Below the pieces are notes generated by a model. It ran no database searches and was not told the DNA's origin. It saw nothing but the letters and a program-made list of their open reading frames with translations. A program made the translations under genes and the position numbers. From the NCBI RefSeq assembly GCF_003259935.1, contig NZ_QLMH01000024.1, forward strand, positions 1-36,188: a stretch of 36,188 nucleotides of DNA, given 5' to 3'. Origin of the DNA: Paranoxybacillus vitaminiphilus (lineage in GTDB: Bacteria > Bacillota > Bacilli > Bacillales > Anoxybacillaceae). Below are positions 17,221 through 24,582 of this stretch, piece after piece (position 1 is the stretch's first letter; each line of letters begins with the position of its first letter).

Positions 17221-18084
17221 ATGGGGAAATTCTCTTCTGTTAAAGCTCGATATGTTTATGTTGACGTAGACGGAATTGAATACAAAGTTTATTTTGAAGA
17301 AAATGGACAAGGTATTCCACTCGTATGTCAGCATACTGCTGGATGCGATAGCAGACAATGGCGTTACTTACTTGAAGATCCAAACATAACACAGAATTTT
17401 AGAGTGATAGCTTATGATTTGCCAAGACACGGTAAATCCGATCCACCTCATGATGTGGAATGGTGGAAAGAGGAATACAAACTCACAACGGATTTTTATG
17501 TTCGATTTATTCGTAATTTCTGCGAGGCACTTGAATTAGAAAATCCTGTTTTTATGGGTAGCTCTTTTGGTGGGAATGTTGCATTGCAATTGGCACTTGA
17601 ATACCCTGATTACTTCCGAGCCACCATCCCTGTTGAGGCAGCAGATCATACACCTGGATTTTTTCTAGATTGGTGGCATCACCCTCATACTCATGGAGGA
17701 GAAGTTTGTGCATCAGGAGTCTGGGGGCTTATGGCTCCACAAAGCCCAGAAAAAGACCGTCGTTTAACATGGTGGTACTATAGCCAGGGGGCTCCAGGTG
17801 TCTTTAAAGGAGACTTATATTTTTATAGTGTAGACCATGATTTACGCGGTAAGCTTCATCAAATTGATACCAATAAATGCCCTGTATATTTGTTGACAGG
17901 TGAATATGACTACCTTTCTACACCTGCAGATTCTAAACGTACAGCTGATCAAATTCCTGGAGCTAAGTTTATAGAAATGAAAGGTATTGGTCATTTTCCA
18001 ATGAGTGAAAACTACGAAGTTTTTGTTAAATACTTAGAAGAAGTTCTTCAAGATATCTTAAAAAAAGAAAAAACTTTAGCATAA
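17221..18084 (+). CDS. Alpha/beta hydrolase of the sigma-54 operon
   Basis: A 287-residue alpha/beta hydrolase. The oxyanion segment HTAGCDSRQWR is at about residues 35-45, YDLPRHGKS follows, the nucleophile elbow is GSSFGG (~113-118, G-x-S-x-G), the acid lies in LLTGEYDYLS and the catalytic histidine in GIGHFPMSE, so the triad is complete. A Trp/His-rich cap (FLDWWHHPHTHGGE, then TWWYYSQGAPG) suggests a specialised substrate pocket. The ATG at 17221 follows AAGGGG after nine bases; an ATG six codons earlier overlaps the upstream gene and lacks a ribosome site. It is the last gene before a strong terminator. Substrate unknown; an ester or C-C bond hydrolase are both possible. Confidence 0.85.
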   Translation: MGKFSSVKARYVYVDVDGIEYKVYFEENGQGIPLVCQHTAGCDSRQWRYLLEDPNITQNFRVIAYDLPRHGKSDPPHDVEWWKEEYKLTTDFYVRFIRNFCEALELENPVFMGSSFGGNVALQLALEYPDYFRATIPVEAADHTPGFFLDWWHHPHTHGGEVCASGVWGLMAPQSPEKDRRLTWWYYSQGAPGVFKGDLYFYSVDHDLRGKLHQIDTNKCPVYLLTGEYDYLSTPADSKRTADQIPGAKFIEMKGIGHFPMSENYEVFVKYLEEVLQDILKKEKTLA

Positions 18085-18114
18085 TCAATATTAGACCATT
18101 TGTTCAAAGGTAAT

Positions 18115-18158
18115 GCAGTTGTAGCCAAATCATCTTTAGGGCTACAACTGCTTTTGTT
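18115..18158 (+). terminator. Terminator of the SCP2-hydrolase operon
   Basis: GCAGTTGTAGCC (18115-18126) pairs perfectly with GGCTACAACTGC (18140-18151), followed by TTTTGTTT. It closes the sigma-54 operon 31 bases after the hydrolase stop. Confidence 0.9.
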
Positions 18159-18278
18159 TGGATACATTCGTAAGTTCAGCCTCTTATTAATTAACTTAAG
18201 AAAGGAAATGAATTACGATGACAAAAAAGAAAATGACACGTCTTTTGTTGTGGAAGGTGTTCTTTGCATAGCGATTAA

Positions 18279-18579
18279 TTGAGTCGTATCGGAAATTTAC
18301 CAAATACGTGTGTGGATAAGAGTGGTTCTATATCAAACCCACGCATTAACACGGAACTCTACAACAGGCTCTCAGAATACTCTCAGATTCACTCCTAAGC
18401 ATAACTTATTTAAAGGGGGAAGGGGGGGGGATTTATGGAGAACTTTTAAACGCCTCTATGAGCCATTCAGAAAGTTTGAGAGCGTATGTGCATGATTCAA
18501 CTCATTATATGGACTCGCTATGCTTTCACTAACCTGTTCGTTAGCACAAAAAAAGCGTTTCTGCTTATTGCAGAAACGC
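18279..18579. repeat. Diverged ~300-bp repeat, copy A (possible structured RNA)
   Basis: This block and the one at 21922-22216 share length, order and several conserved islands: TTGAGTCGT at one end; the CTAAC-CTGTTC-GTTAG hairpin with the next six bases (21 identical bases, 18529-18549); GAGCCA in the loop of a mid-element stem; and a terminator-like hairpin at the other end. Between the islands the sequence has diverged, yet stems are kept by paired changes. Copy A pairs AGAG/CTCT and TTC/GAA (18319-18328 with 18354-18360). It also contains a G-rich tract at 18415-18430. No protein frame is conserved between copies. Function unknown. Confidence 0.55.
18548..18579 (-). terminator. Terminator of the first sigma/anti-sigma operon
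   Basis: Perfect 10-bp stem GCGTTTCTGC/GCAGAAACGC with a 5-base loop, followed on - by seven T. It lies 50 bases after the anti-sigma stop and forms one end of repeat copy A. Confidence 0.88.
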
Positions 18580-18629
18580 ACCCGTTTGAAAAAAGAACAT
18601 CGTTGCTATTTGAACAAAACATCCCAAAA

Positions 18630-19607
18630 TTAATTAACGGGAATAGAAACTTTGCTTAACTGATGACCTTTAGAATCATAAGCCACTAAGAAATATTTAG
18701 TTTGTTCGAATTTCAACCCATAAAAGCGAATAAAAGATACATCACCTACATGATTAGAAGTAAAAGCTGACGAATATGACTCCAGCTTGCCATCCTCAGA
18801 TTGGATTTTAAAATAAATATCTTCGCTTTTGCTTTGTGACAAATCATAATATACAGTTGTTGAGATAGGTGTTGTCACTATCTTTTGAATGGTTACATTT
18901 TCTCCATTATTTAACGTGATTGTTTTATTTATTTCAAACACTTTTTTCTCTTCTACTAATTTTGTTTGTGATACTTTTACATGAAACGTCCAAGGTTGTT
19001 CAATTTTTGTATCAAAATTCCAGGTGTCATAGCTAATTTCCATTTGAACGTTTTCTGTCTTTATAGGGTGTTCCAAATCAATATCATTATAAATCATGAA
19101 CATTTTATGATTTAATTCAACAGACTGTCCTCCTGTTGTGACCGTATACACCTTACCGTTGATTTTTACTTTTGGTGTAATATACGTCTGGTAGTCAAAG
19201 TCTACATGCTCTGCTGGCTCGAACGTAGCACTTAAAAATAATTGTCGGTCGTCCATCATGACTTCATTTAATGTTAATTTTCCAAGTTCATTTTCAGCCG
19301 TTTCTCCAATAGCCGTTTTATATGCCGAATAATCGAGATTTTCATTTGAATTTATATATTTTTCAATGACTCCACCTACAAACGGCATACTTGCGATAGT
19401 TTCATTATTAATTGTTAGAGATAAGCCAAGAACACAAACAGCCACAGAAGCCATCCCTACTCCTAACCATTTTTTCTTCGGTTTCCTTGAAGAAATTTCT
19501 TTTTTTACCTTTTTTAAAATTCTTTTTTGTTCATGTTTTGACAGTGATACTTCTTCAAATTCACTTAAATCTAATTTGACATCATTTAGGTCTTTAAAAA
19601 TAGACAT
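18630..19607 (-). CDS. Membrane anti-sigma factor, DUF4179 type (cassette 1)
   Basis: A ~325-residue protein with a soluble, highly charged N-terminus (about 50 residues, expected to bind the sigma factor), one hydrophobic membrane helix (WLGVGMASVAVCVLGLSLTI) and a large extracellular part that begins with the DUF4179 region and is rich in beta-strand pattern. It should hold the adjacent ECF sigma factor inactive until an envelope signal arrives. The ATG at 19607 follows GAGGG after eight bases and one base after the sigma stop, so the two are coupled. An upstream ATG (19622) inside the sigma gene is less likely. The signal is unknown. Confidence 0.82.
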   Translation of the reverse strand: MSIFKDLNDVKLDLSEFEEVSLSKHEQKRILKKVKKEISSRKPKKKWLGVGMASVAVCVLGLSLTINNETIASMPFVGGVIEKYINSNENLDYSAYKTAIGETAENELGKLTLNEVMMDDRQLFLSATFEPAEHVDFDYQTYITPKVKINGKVYTVTTGGQSVELNHKMFMIYNDIDLEHPIKTENVQMEISYDTWNFDTKIEQPWTFHVKVSQTKLVEEKKVFEINKTITLNNGENVTIQKIVTTPISTTVYYDLSQSKSEDIYFKIQSEDGKLESYSSAFTSNHVGDVSFIRFYGLKFEQTKYFLVAYDSKGHQLSKVSIPVN

Positions 19608-19608
19608 A

Positions 19609-20154
19609 TTATGATCCCTCATTTCTTAATAAGATGTTTTTTAACTTTTTTCTACCTCTAGACAGCTTATTATGCACCCAAGACTCCTTCGATTTAAAAT
19701 AAGCCGCAATTTCTCTAGAGGGTACGCCCTCGATATAATATTTTTTAAAAATAGTCCGTTCCACATCAGAGAGTTCATTTAACAAGATTTCCATATCGAA
19801 CATGTGTATCTCTGAAACAGATTGACCAGATAACCTTTCATCCAATTCAAATTTACTTATATGTTGCTTTTCTTTTTCGGACTTTCGTACATAATCAATT
19901 GCTCTGTACTTAGCAATGGCTGCAATCCACTGCTTAAATTCATTTTTTGTAGGGTCAAATGAATCAATATGAAACCAAACCGAAACTAATACATCTGCTA
20001 AACATTCCTCTATGTCTTGTTGGTTTCCTTGAAGATATTTTCGTATAATGGCATTGAGTAGCCCGCCATATGTTTGAAGTACATAAGAAATGCTTTCTTC
20101 ATTTTTCAATTTTATTTGTTGAACAACATTTTCTTCTGTGACACGCAACCCCAT
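19609..20154 (-). CDS. ECF-type RNA polymerase sigma factor (cassette 1)
   Basis: A ~181-residue sigma-70-family factor with region 2 (IEECLADVLVSVWFHIDSFD through KQWIAAIAKYRAIDYVRK, residues ~47-91) and region 4 (LSDVERTIFKKYYIEGVPSREIAAYF then WVHNKLSRGRKKL). It directs polymerase to its own regulon, under control of the DUF4179 protein encoded next. The ATG at 20154 is almost fused to GGAGGG, so the in-frame TTG at 20148, seven bases from it, may be the true start. Its sequence is not close to cassette 2 at 22502. Confidence 0.88.
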   Translation of the reverse strand: MGLRVTEENVVQQIKLKNEESISYVLQTYGGLLNAIIRKYLQGNQQDIEECLADVLVSVWFHIDSFDPTKNEFKQWIAAIAKYRAIDYVRKSEKEKQHISKFELDERLSGQSVSEIHMFDMEILLNELSDVERTIFKKYYIEGVPSREIAAYFKSKESWVHNKLSRGRKKLKNILLRNEGS

Positions 20155-20285
20155 CCCTCCTTCATTTATTTTTCAGTATCCGATTAGTAATACGTTTGTT
20201 TTTATTAAATCCTATCAAATTTAATAAAATACAGTACGCCTTTAGAATAAACTAAGAATGATTTATGGAAGGGGGAGAAGAGGAC

Positions 20286-20389
20286 TGAATTTACTAAAAT
20301 ACGAGCAATTTCACGATTTTGTATGTTCCAATTGTGTTTTTAAATATCTCGAACGCTTCGTCTCGTTTAGGATCTCTTTGGCGTGGCAC
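20286..20389 (-). pseudogene. Phage terminase small subunit fragment (PBSX type), frameshifted
   Basis: From a GTG at 20389 the - strand reads PRQRDPKRDEAFEIFKNTIG, then after a one-base shift NREIARILVNS. RDPxRDEAFEI...NREIARIL is the N-terminal helix-turn-helix of PBSX-like terminase small subunits, which bind phage DNA at packaging. The rest of the gene and all other phage genes are absent. It indicates a decayed prophage beside the IS. Confidence 0.6.
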
Positions 20390-20455
20390 TACATCTTTAA
20401 CCATCTCCACTGTTGATTCGAGTTGTTGTGTAGAATGGCCTTTTAAAAATAAATA

Positions 20456-20485
20456 AAAGACCACTCAAAAGAGTAGTCTTTTTGC
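20456..20485. terminator. Bidirectional terminator-like hairpin
   Basis: AAAGAC-C-ACTC and GAGT-A-GTCTTT form a stem with one mismatch and loop AAAA, followed by T runs on both strands. It lies just outside the IS end. No intact gene clearly uses it. Confidence 0.5.
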
Positions 20486-20524
20486 ACATAACCCTGTCAA
20501 GTAGACAATCAAAAAAAGAGTATA

Positions 20525-21391
20525 TTAAGCTGCGGCCTTTTCTCGGTATTCAATCGGAGAAAGACCGTTCAGTTTTTCTTGAAAACGACTGTGATTGTAA
20601 AAATGAATATACTCTTGAATAGCCTGATACGCCTGTTCAATCGTTTTTGGGCGCACTAAATACAACTTCTCTGTCTTTAAATGTGAGAAGAAACATTCTA
20701 TACAGGCATTATCGTGACAATTCCCTCTTCTGGAATGACTTCCTTGAATCTTGAGTTCTTTGAGCTGGTTCTCATATGATTTTGTTGTGTATTGGAATCC
20801 TTGATCTGAATGAAGAAGAACATTCTCGCCAAACGGCTTCCCATCCAGTTGTTTCAGTGTATTCAAGACCAACTCAAGATCATTTCTTTCGGATAACTCC
20901 CACGCGACAATTTCATTGTTATATAAATCTAAAACGGCAGACAAGTAAACAAAAGTGTCTCCAACACGAACATAAGTAATATCCGTTACGAGCTTTTGGA
21001 ACGGATTCTCGGCATAAAACTCACGGTTTAGTACGTTAGGAAATACTACAGAACCTCTTCGTCCGTAGAAAGGTCGTTTCTTGCGAATCACCGATTGGAT
21101 TCCTAACTCCCTCATTAAGCGTCTCACACGCTTATGATTCACAACGATTCCTTCTCTGGATAATGCCCTCGTCATGCGTTTATATCCAAAGTACGGATGT
21201 AACTGATGAATGGCCCATATATGTTCTTTCAACAAAAGATCTTCTTCCAGACGTAATGATCTTTTGGATCGATTGTTGCGCCACTTGTAGTATCCGGCTT
21301 TTGAAACCTCGCCTATTTTGAGTAACCATGCAAATGGGTACTTTTTCCGTAGCTCATCAATAATAAGAAACCTTTCCGTTTTTAAGACCAT
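20525..21391 (-). CDS. IS3-family transposase OrfB (DDE integrase domain)
   Basis: A 288-residue OrfB from the ATG at 21391. After an N-terminal HTH_21-like part (HPYFGYKRMTRALSREGI) comes the rve-type integrase core with D in VTDITYV, D in LLHSDQGFQY and E in NCHDNACIECFF, so the DDE triad is complete. Normally it is made as an OrfAB fusion by -1 frameshifting at AAAAAAG (21418-21424); the open frame extends upstream of the ATG into the overlap as needed for that. Intact itself, but its partner is broken. Confidence 0.9.
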   Translation of the reverse strand: MVLKTERFLIIDELRKKYPFAWLLKIGEVSKAGYYKWRNNRSKRSLRLEEDLLLKEHIWAIHQLHPYFGYKRMTRALSREGIVVNHKRVRRLMRELGIQSVIRKKRPFYGRRGSVVFPNVLNREFYAENPFQKLVTDITYVRVGDTFVYLSAVLDLYNNEIVAWELSERNDLELVLNTLKQLDGKPFGENVLLHSDQGFQYTTKSYENQLKELKIQGSHSRRGNCHDNACIECFFSHLKTEKLYLVRPKTIEQAYQAIQEYIHFYNHSRFQEKLNGLSPIEYREKAAA

Positions 21392-21684
21392 GCCTTCCCG
21401 TGTAGATTTGGATTGCGCTTTTTTAGGTATTCCACCTGCGCTTTCAAATACGCATTTTCCTCTTCCAAACTGGAGAAATGTTTGCGATTCCATACTCCTC
21501 GTTGATCTTCCAGTGACTCACCACGTTGAACTTTCTTCACCCATTCAGCAATCTGAGCATCACTCTTAATTCCAAAACGTTCACGGAGCTGACGGTAAGA
21601 CTACCCTTCCTCCAATTTCAATCGTACTACTTCACGCTTTAACTCTTCTGTATATGTTTGAAAGGTTTGTCCTTTTTTCGCCAT
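21382..21684 (-). pseudogene. IS3-family OrfA with premature stop
   Basis: From the ATG at 21684 (GGGAGGGG seven bases upstream) the frame reads MAKKGQTFQTYTEELKREVV, RLKLEEG, then TAG at 21601-21603, then SYRQLRERFGIKSDAQIAEW and on to a coiled-coil SLEEENAYLKAQVEYLKKR. It would be 100 residues without the stop at codon 28. This is the HTH/leucine-zipper OrfA of the family. The nonsense codon should prevent the OrfAB transposase. Confidence 0.88.
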
Positions 21685-21921
21685 AAAAAATCCCCTCCCA
21701 GGTAGACTCCTAAGAACATCATATCAAATGTTCTCTTTTTTTACTGTCTACCTGTAGGGGATAATACCAGTTCTCCGTGTCCACTTTTTAGACTAACATC
21801 AATCATTCCTCTTTATCATCCACGTAAGGAATACACCTTTGTTATCGGTAATCATTGTCGAACAATATCAGTTATTTACTATAGGATTTATGGCTTTACC
21901 GTGCTAAAACATACCTATTAT

Positions 21922-22216
21922 TTGAGTCGTGTGAACATTTAACGAATACTTATTTGTGAATGTGGGTGGTCTCTGTATCACACCAACATAACCCGACTCC
22001 ACACTATGCTTACATAATGTCCTTAGAATCATCAGTCCTAGGCATACTGAAGAAAGGGGGTAGAGAAGACGCTTGAGAAACAACCACGAGCCAGTCTTAG
22101 CGTCTACGAGTGTTTGTAAATATATTGATTAAACCAATTGATTGGACTAACTATTCTCCGCTAACCTGTTCGTTAGCACAACAGGAAAAAAGCGTTCCTG
22201 CTTATTACAGAAACGC
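21922..22216. repeat. Diverged ~300-bp repeat, copy B (possible structured RNA)
   Basis: Partner of copy A in the same orientation. It has the same terminal islands (TTGAGTCGT at 21922-21930; the 21 identical bases at 22161-22181) and the same hairpin end (GCGTTCCTG/CAGAAACGC, 22192-22216, with T6 on -). Its first stem is GTGG/CCAC plus GTC/GAC (21962-21971 with 21995-22002) where copy A has AGAG/CTCT plus TTC/GAA. A second stem, AGACGCT/AGCGTCT (22067-22073 with 22099-22105), encloses GAGCCA as in copy A. Confidence 0.55.
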
Positions 22217-22246
22217 CCCTGTTTCTTCAAGCAAATTCCCCATTTT

Positions 22247-22336
22247 TTATATCCCGCAATGGTATAAATAACAATCACCTTCGGCTATTTGTACTGACAT
22301 TGAGATTAGCTTAATTACTTCATCTCGGTTGAACAC
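22247..22336 (-). pseudogene. Short C-terminal gene fragment before repeat B
   Basis: On -, a 29-codon frame reads VFNRDEVIKLISMSVQIAEG, then DCYLYHCGI and a stop, 31 bases before the terminator-like end of repeat B. It looks like the tail of a small phage or plasmid-type protein rather than a whole gene. I do not recognise the family; it could be chance. Confidence 0.25.
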
Positions 22337-22419
22337 TAGCTTCTCGTATGTACCTAATATTTAGAGACCCCTCTTCTAAAATGATAAATACATAAGTGTA
22401 TAAATTTATTTGTAATAGG

Positions 22420-22448
22420 TGCAACGCTTTAATAATGTTGTTAGTCTA
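22420..22448 (+). promoter_or_regulatory. Candidate ECF-type autoregulated promoter
   Basis: TGCAAC (22420-22425), 17 bases, AGTCTA (22443-22448) resembles the AAC / CGTC pattern of ECF promoters and lies about 54 bases before the sigma gene. ECF factors usually transcribe their own operon. One -10 base deviates, so it is tentative. Confidence 0.4.
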
Positions 22449-22501
22449 ATATATGAATTCAAAGACAATACGTATTGCCTATATGACTGGAGGACAAGAA
22501 A

Positions 22502-23068
22502 ATGGTGAAAGCGGGGATTATAAGAGAAAAAAATATGAATTTTAAAGGTAAAGCAACTTTGGATGATGATTTAGTAATAAGTGCAATAAGAGGAAATAAA
22601 GAAGCTTTTATAAATCTAATAGAAGAATACAAGGAGTATCTTTATAAAACAGCATACCTCTATGTGAAAAATCAGCATGAAGCTTCGGATATATATCAAG
22701 AAACAGTTTACAAGGCATTTATAAGTATATATAAGCTGAGAAGGCCTGAGTATTTTAAAACATGGATAACGAGGATATTAATTAACAACGTTAGGGATAG
22801 CTACCGAAAGAGCAAAAAAGTAGTTTTTTTGGAGGATAATGAGCTTCTAACAGAAAACCTACACTCCGTGGATAAAATATCAAATATTGATTTATATAAT
22901 GCTATAGATAGCTTATGTGTTAAACATAAGACCGCAATAATTTTGAGGTATATCCATGATATGCCTATCAAAGATATTGCTAAAGTTATGAGGTGTTCCG
23001 AAAATACAGTAAAGTCATATATCCACAGAGCCTTAAAATCTTTAAAAATTGATTTAAAGGAGGAATAA
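22502..23068 (+). CDS. ECF-type RNA polymerase sigma factor (cassette 2)
   Basis: A 188-residue sigma factor with region 2 (INLIEEYKEYLYKTAYLYVK, then EASDIYQETVYKAFISIYKL and FKTWITRILINNVRDSYRK) and region 4 (DSLCVKHKTAIILRYIHDMP, then CSENTVKSYIHRALKSLK). GGAGG lies eight bases before the ATG. Codon use is strongly A+T-rich with many AGG, AGA and ATA codons, unlike the surrounding Bacillus core genes, and closer to clostridia; acquisition by transfer is likely. It is coupled to the DUF4179 gene two bases downstream. Confidence 0.9.
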   Translation: MVKAGIIREKNMNFKGKATLDDDLVISAIRGNKEAFINLIEEYKEYLYKTAYLYVKNQHEASDIYQETVYKAFISIYKLRRPEYFKTWITRILINNVRDSYRKSKKVVFLEDNELLTENLHSVDKISNIDLYNAIDSLCVKHKTAIILRYIHDMPIKDIAKVMRCSENTVKSYIHRALKSLKIDLKEE

Positions 23069-23070
23069 TA

Positions 23071-24018
23071 ATGGATGATTTAAATAATATAAAACTTCCT
23101 GACAATATTGATTCATTAACTGCAAATGCTATAAGCAGAGGCGAGAAGTACAAGAAGAAGAAAACTGTTTATAGAAAGGTACTCACTACATCATTATCAA
23201 TTTGCTTAGTCCTTACCCTTGGAATGACTTCTTTTGGTGCGTCTGCTAAAGTAATGGACTTTGCAGGAAATGTATTTGAGGAACTGAAAGAAATTGTAGG
23301 GCTACGAGGAGGCAATGAAGCTACGAAAGCCATTAATGAGACTGTCATTGATAATAAAGTTAGCCTAACACTACAAGAAGTCCTTTGTGATGAATATGGA
23401 GTTTATGTCTCTTTTGTTGTAAGAAGTGAAAAACCATTTAGTAATACAAAAGATACTCAATTGTTGCTGTATGATGATTATGCAAAGGTGAGTTTTAATA
23501 ACGTGAATTTAGACAATGGTGGTAAAGCAGGTATTGAAGGGAAATTTATTGATAAGAATACCTTTATAGGCGTTGAAAGCTATCTGTTTAAAGACCTAAA
23601 AGGGGAAGTACCAAAGAATTTTGATTTAGATATAAATATAGGAGCAATAGCTCTTAATACTGTACACGACAACAATATTGTACGAGGAAATTGGAAGTTT
23701 TCTGTTCCTGTTTCATTAAATGGGGAAGGTGTAAAAGTAATAACCCCTTCTATAAAACATAATAATATTTCAATAAGAAAAGTAACACTAAGCAAACTGA
23801 ATACATTTATGGAAATAGAAATGCCATCAGGTTTAAAAGAACAAGAAGTAAGTCTTTTTACAGATAAGGGAGTTGAGATAGATGGCATTTCAACTGAAAT
23901 TAATGAAAGTAATAGCAAGGCATTAATAAAGAAGAGATTCAAAGGAATTCCTGATGATACAGATAGTTTAATAATAAACTTTGGAGCTAAAGGGAACATA
24001 GAGGTAAATATTAAATAG
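23071..24018 (+). CDS. Membrane anti-sigma factor, DUF4179 type (cassette 2)
   Basis: A 315-residue protein: ~45 charged cytoplasmic residues, one membrane helix (VLTTSLSICLVLTLGMTSFG), then a long extracytoplasmic domain with the DUF4179 region just after the membrane (AINETVIDNKVSLTLQEVLC). GAGGAATAATA precedes the ATG. Together with the sigma factor it forms a membrane-signalling switch; the stimulus is unknown. It shares architecture but little sequence with the cassette 1 protein, so the two are paralogous systems rather than a recent duplication. Confidence 0.82.
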   Translation: MDDLNNIKLPDNIDSLTANAISRGEKYKKKKTVYRKVLTTSLSICLVLTLGMTSFGASAKVMDFAGNVFEELKEIVGLRGGNEATKAINETVIDNKVSLTLQEVLCDEYGVYVSFVVRSEKPFSNTKDTQLLLYDDYAKVSFNNVNLDNGGKAGIEGKFIDKNTFIGVESYLFKDLKGEVPKNFDLDINIGAIALNTVHDNNIVRGNWKFSVPVSLNGEGVKVITPSIKHNNISIRKVTLSKLNTFMEIEMPSGLKEQEVSLFTDKGVEIDGISTEINESNSKALIKKRFKGIPDDTDSLIINFGAKGNIEVNIK

Positions 24019-24032
24019 TTATTTGTATTGCG

Positions 24033-24074
24033 AAACACAGCAAAAGTTTTGTACTTAGGCTGTGTTTTTGTTTA
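24033..24074 (+). terminator. Terminator of sigma cassette 2
   Basis: AAACACAGC (24033-24041) pairs with GCTGTGTTT (24059-24067), followed by TTGTTT. It follows the anti-sigma stop by 14 bases. Confidence 0.85.
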
Positions 24075-24092
24075 TACATTAAAAGGAAATAT

Positions 24093-24242
24093 CTATATTA
24101 TGACACAATCTATATTTTCTTTTTCAAGAATTTGACTAATCCTTGCTGCATCAACCAAATCTTGTTCGGATAAAGGTCTTTCTAATTCATCGGGTGTATA
24201 TATAGAATGAGCGTGCCGCACAAAGTACAAATTTGTTAGCAA
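24093..24242 (-). pseudogene. Truncated histidine phosphatase (N-terminal 49 residues)
   Basis: On -, from a TTG at 24242 with GGGAGAGG six bases upstream, the frame reads LTNLYFVRHAHSIYTPDELE, RPLSEQDLVDAARISQILEK, ENIDCVII and stops. RHA in YFVRHAHS is the catalytic RHG-type motif of the histidine phosphatase/phosphoglycerate mutase superfamily, whose members are usually ~200 residues. Everything after the first ~50 residues is missing, so the gene is broken, apparently at the junction with the AT-rich sigma cassette. Confidence 0.7.
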
Positions 24243-24501
24243 AATTGTCCTCTCCCTACAGTTTTCTACTTTCTATCTTATTATCATTTTCATTGTTCAT
24301 AAAATCACAGTTTTATTAATTGTGTAACGATGTTATGAATTCCACAGCCATGTTCAATCCTCCGCTCCAATTTACAAAAAAGAGGCTACTCAGATTTTAC
24401 GATTTAGGGACGTCAGTGAATCATGCTTAGTGCAGTATCACGCTAAAAGTGAACCCTCTACGCTGAAGATAAAAAGTCTTGATAAGCGAATTTTAAACAA
24501 C
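24243..24501. other. Gene-free stretch before the groEL terminators
   Basis: About 260 bases with no supported frame on either strand and no strong repeat. Confidence 0.4.
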
Positions 24502-24537
24502 AAAAAACCACTCCCTAAATTTTTATAGGAAGTGGTT
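24502..24537 (-). terminator. Terminator of the groESL operon
   Basis: AACCACT...AGTGGTT with inner CCT/AGG pairing (24506-24537), followed on - by six T. It lies about 90 bases after the groEL stop and is the likely transcript end. Confidence 0.75.
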
Positions 24538-24582
24538 ATTGCTATTGATATAAATGATTTACATGACTACTTCTCAAAATGA

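Larger units (their letters stand above)
20495..21757 (-). mobile_element. IS3-family (IS150-type) insertion sequence
   Basis: About 1.26 kb with imperfect terminal inverted repeats: GTAGACAATCAAAAAAAGAG at 20501-20520 and, reversed, GTAGACAGTAAAAAAAGAG at 21733-21751. Inside are overlapping orfA and orfB on - and an A6G slippery site, the normal plan of this family. Exact ends are uncertain by several bases, and I cannot point to a clear target duplication. orfA carries a stop codon, so this copy is probably unable to move by itself. Confidence 0.85.

Noticed and set aside
18100-18495. Short + strand frames after the hydrolase operon
   Set aside because: One runs through the operon terminator and the other lies in repeat copy A; neither frame is kept in copy B.
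18279-22216. Repeats A and B as compact group II introns or retron RNAs
   Set aside because: At ~300 bp they lack a recognisable domain V and no reverse transcriptase is nearby; kept as an unknown element instead.
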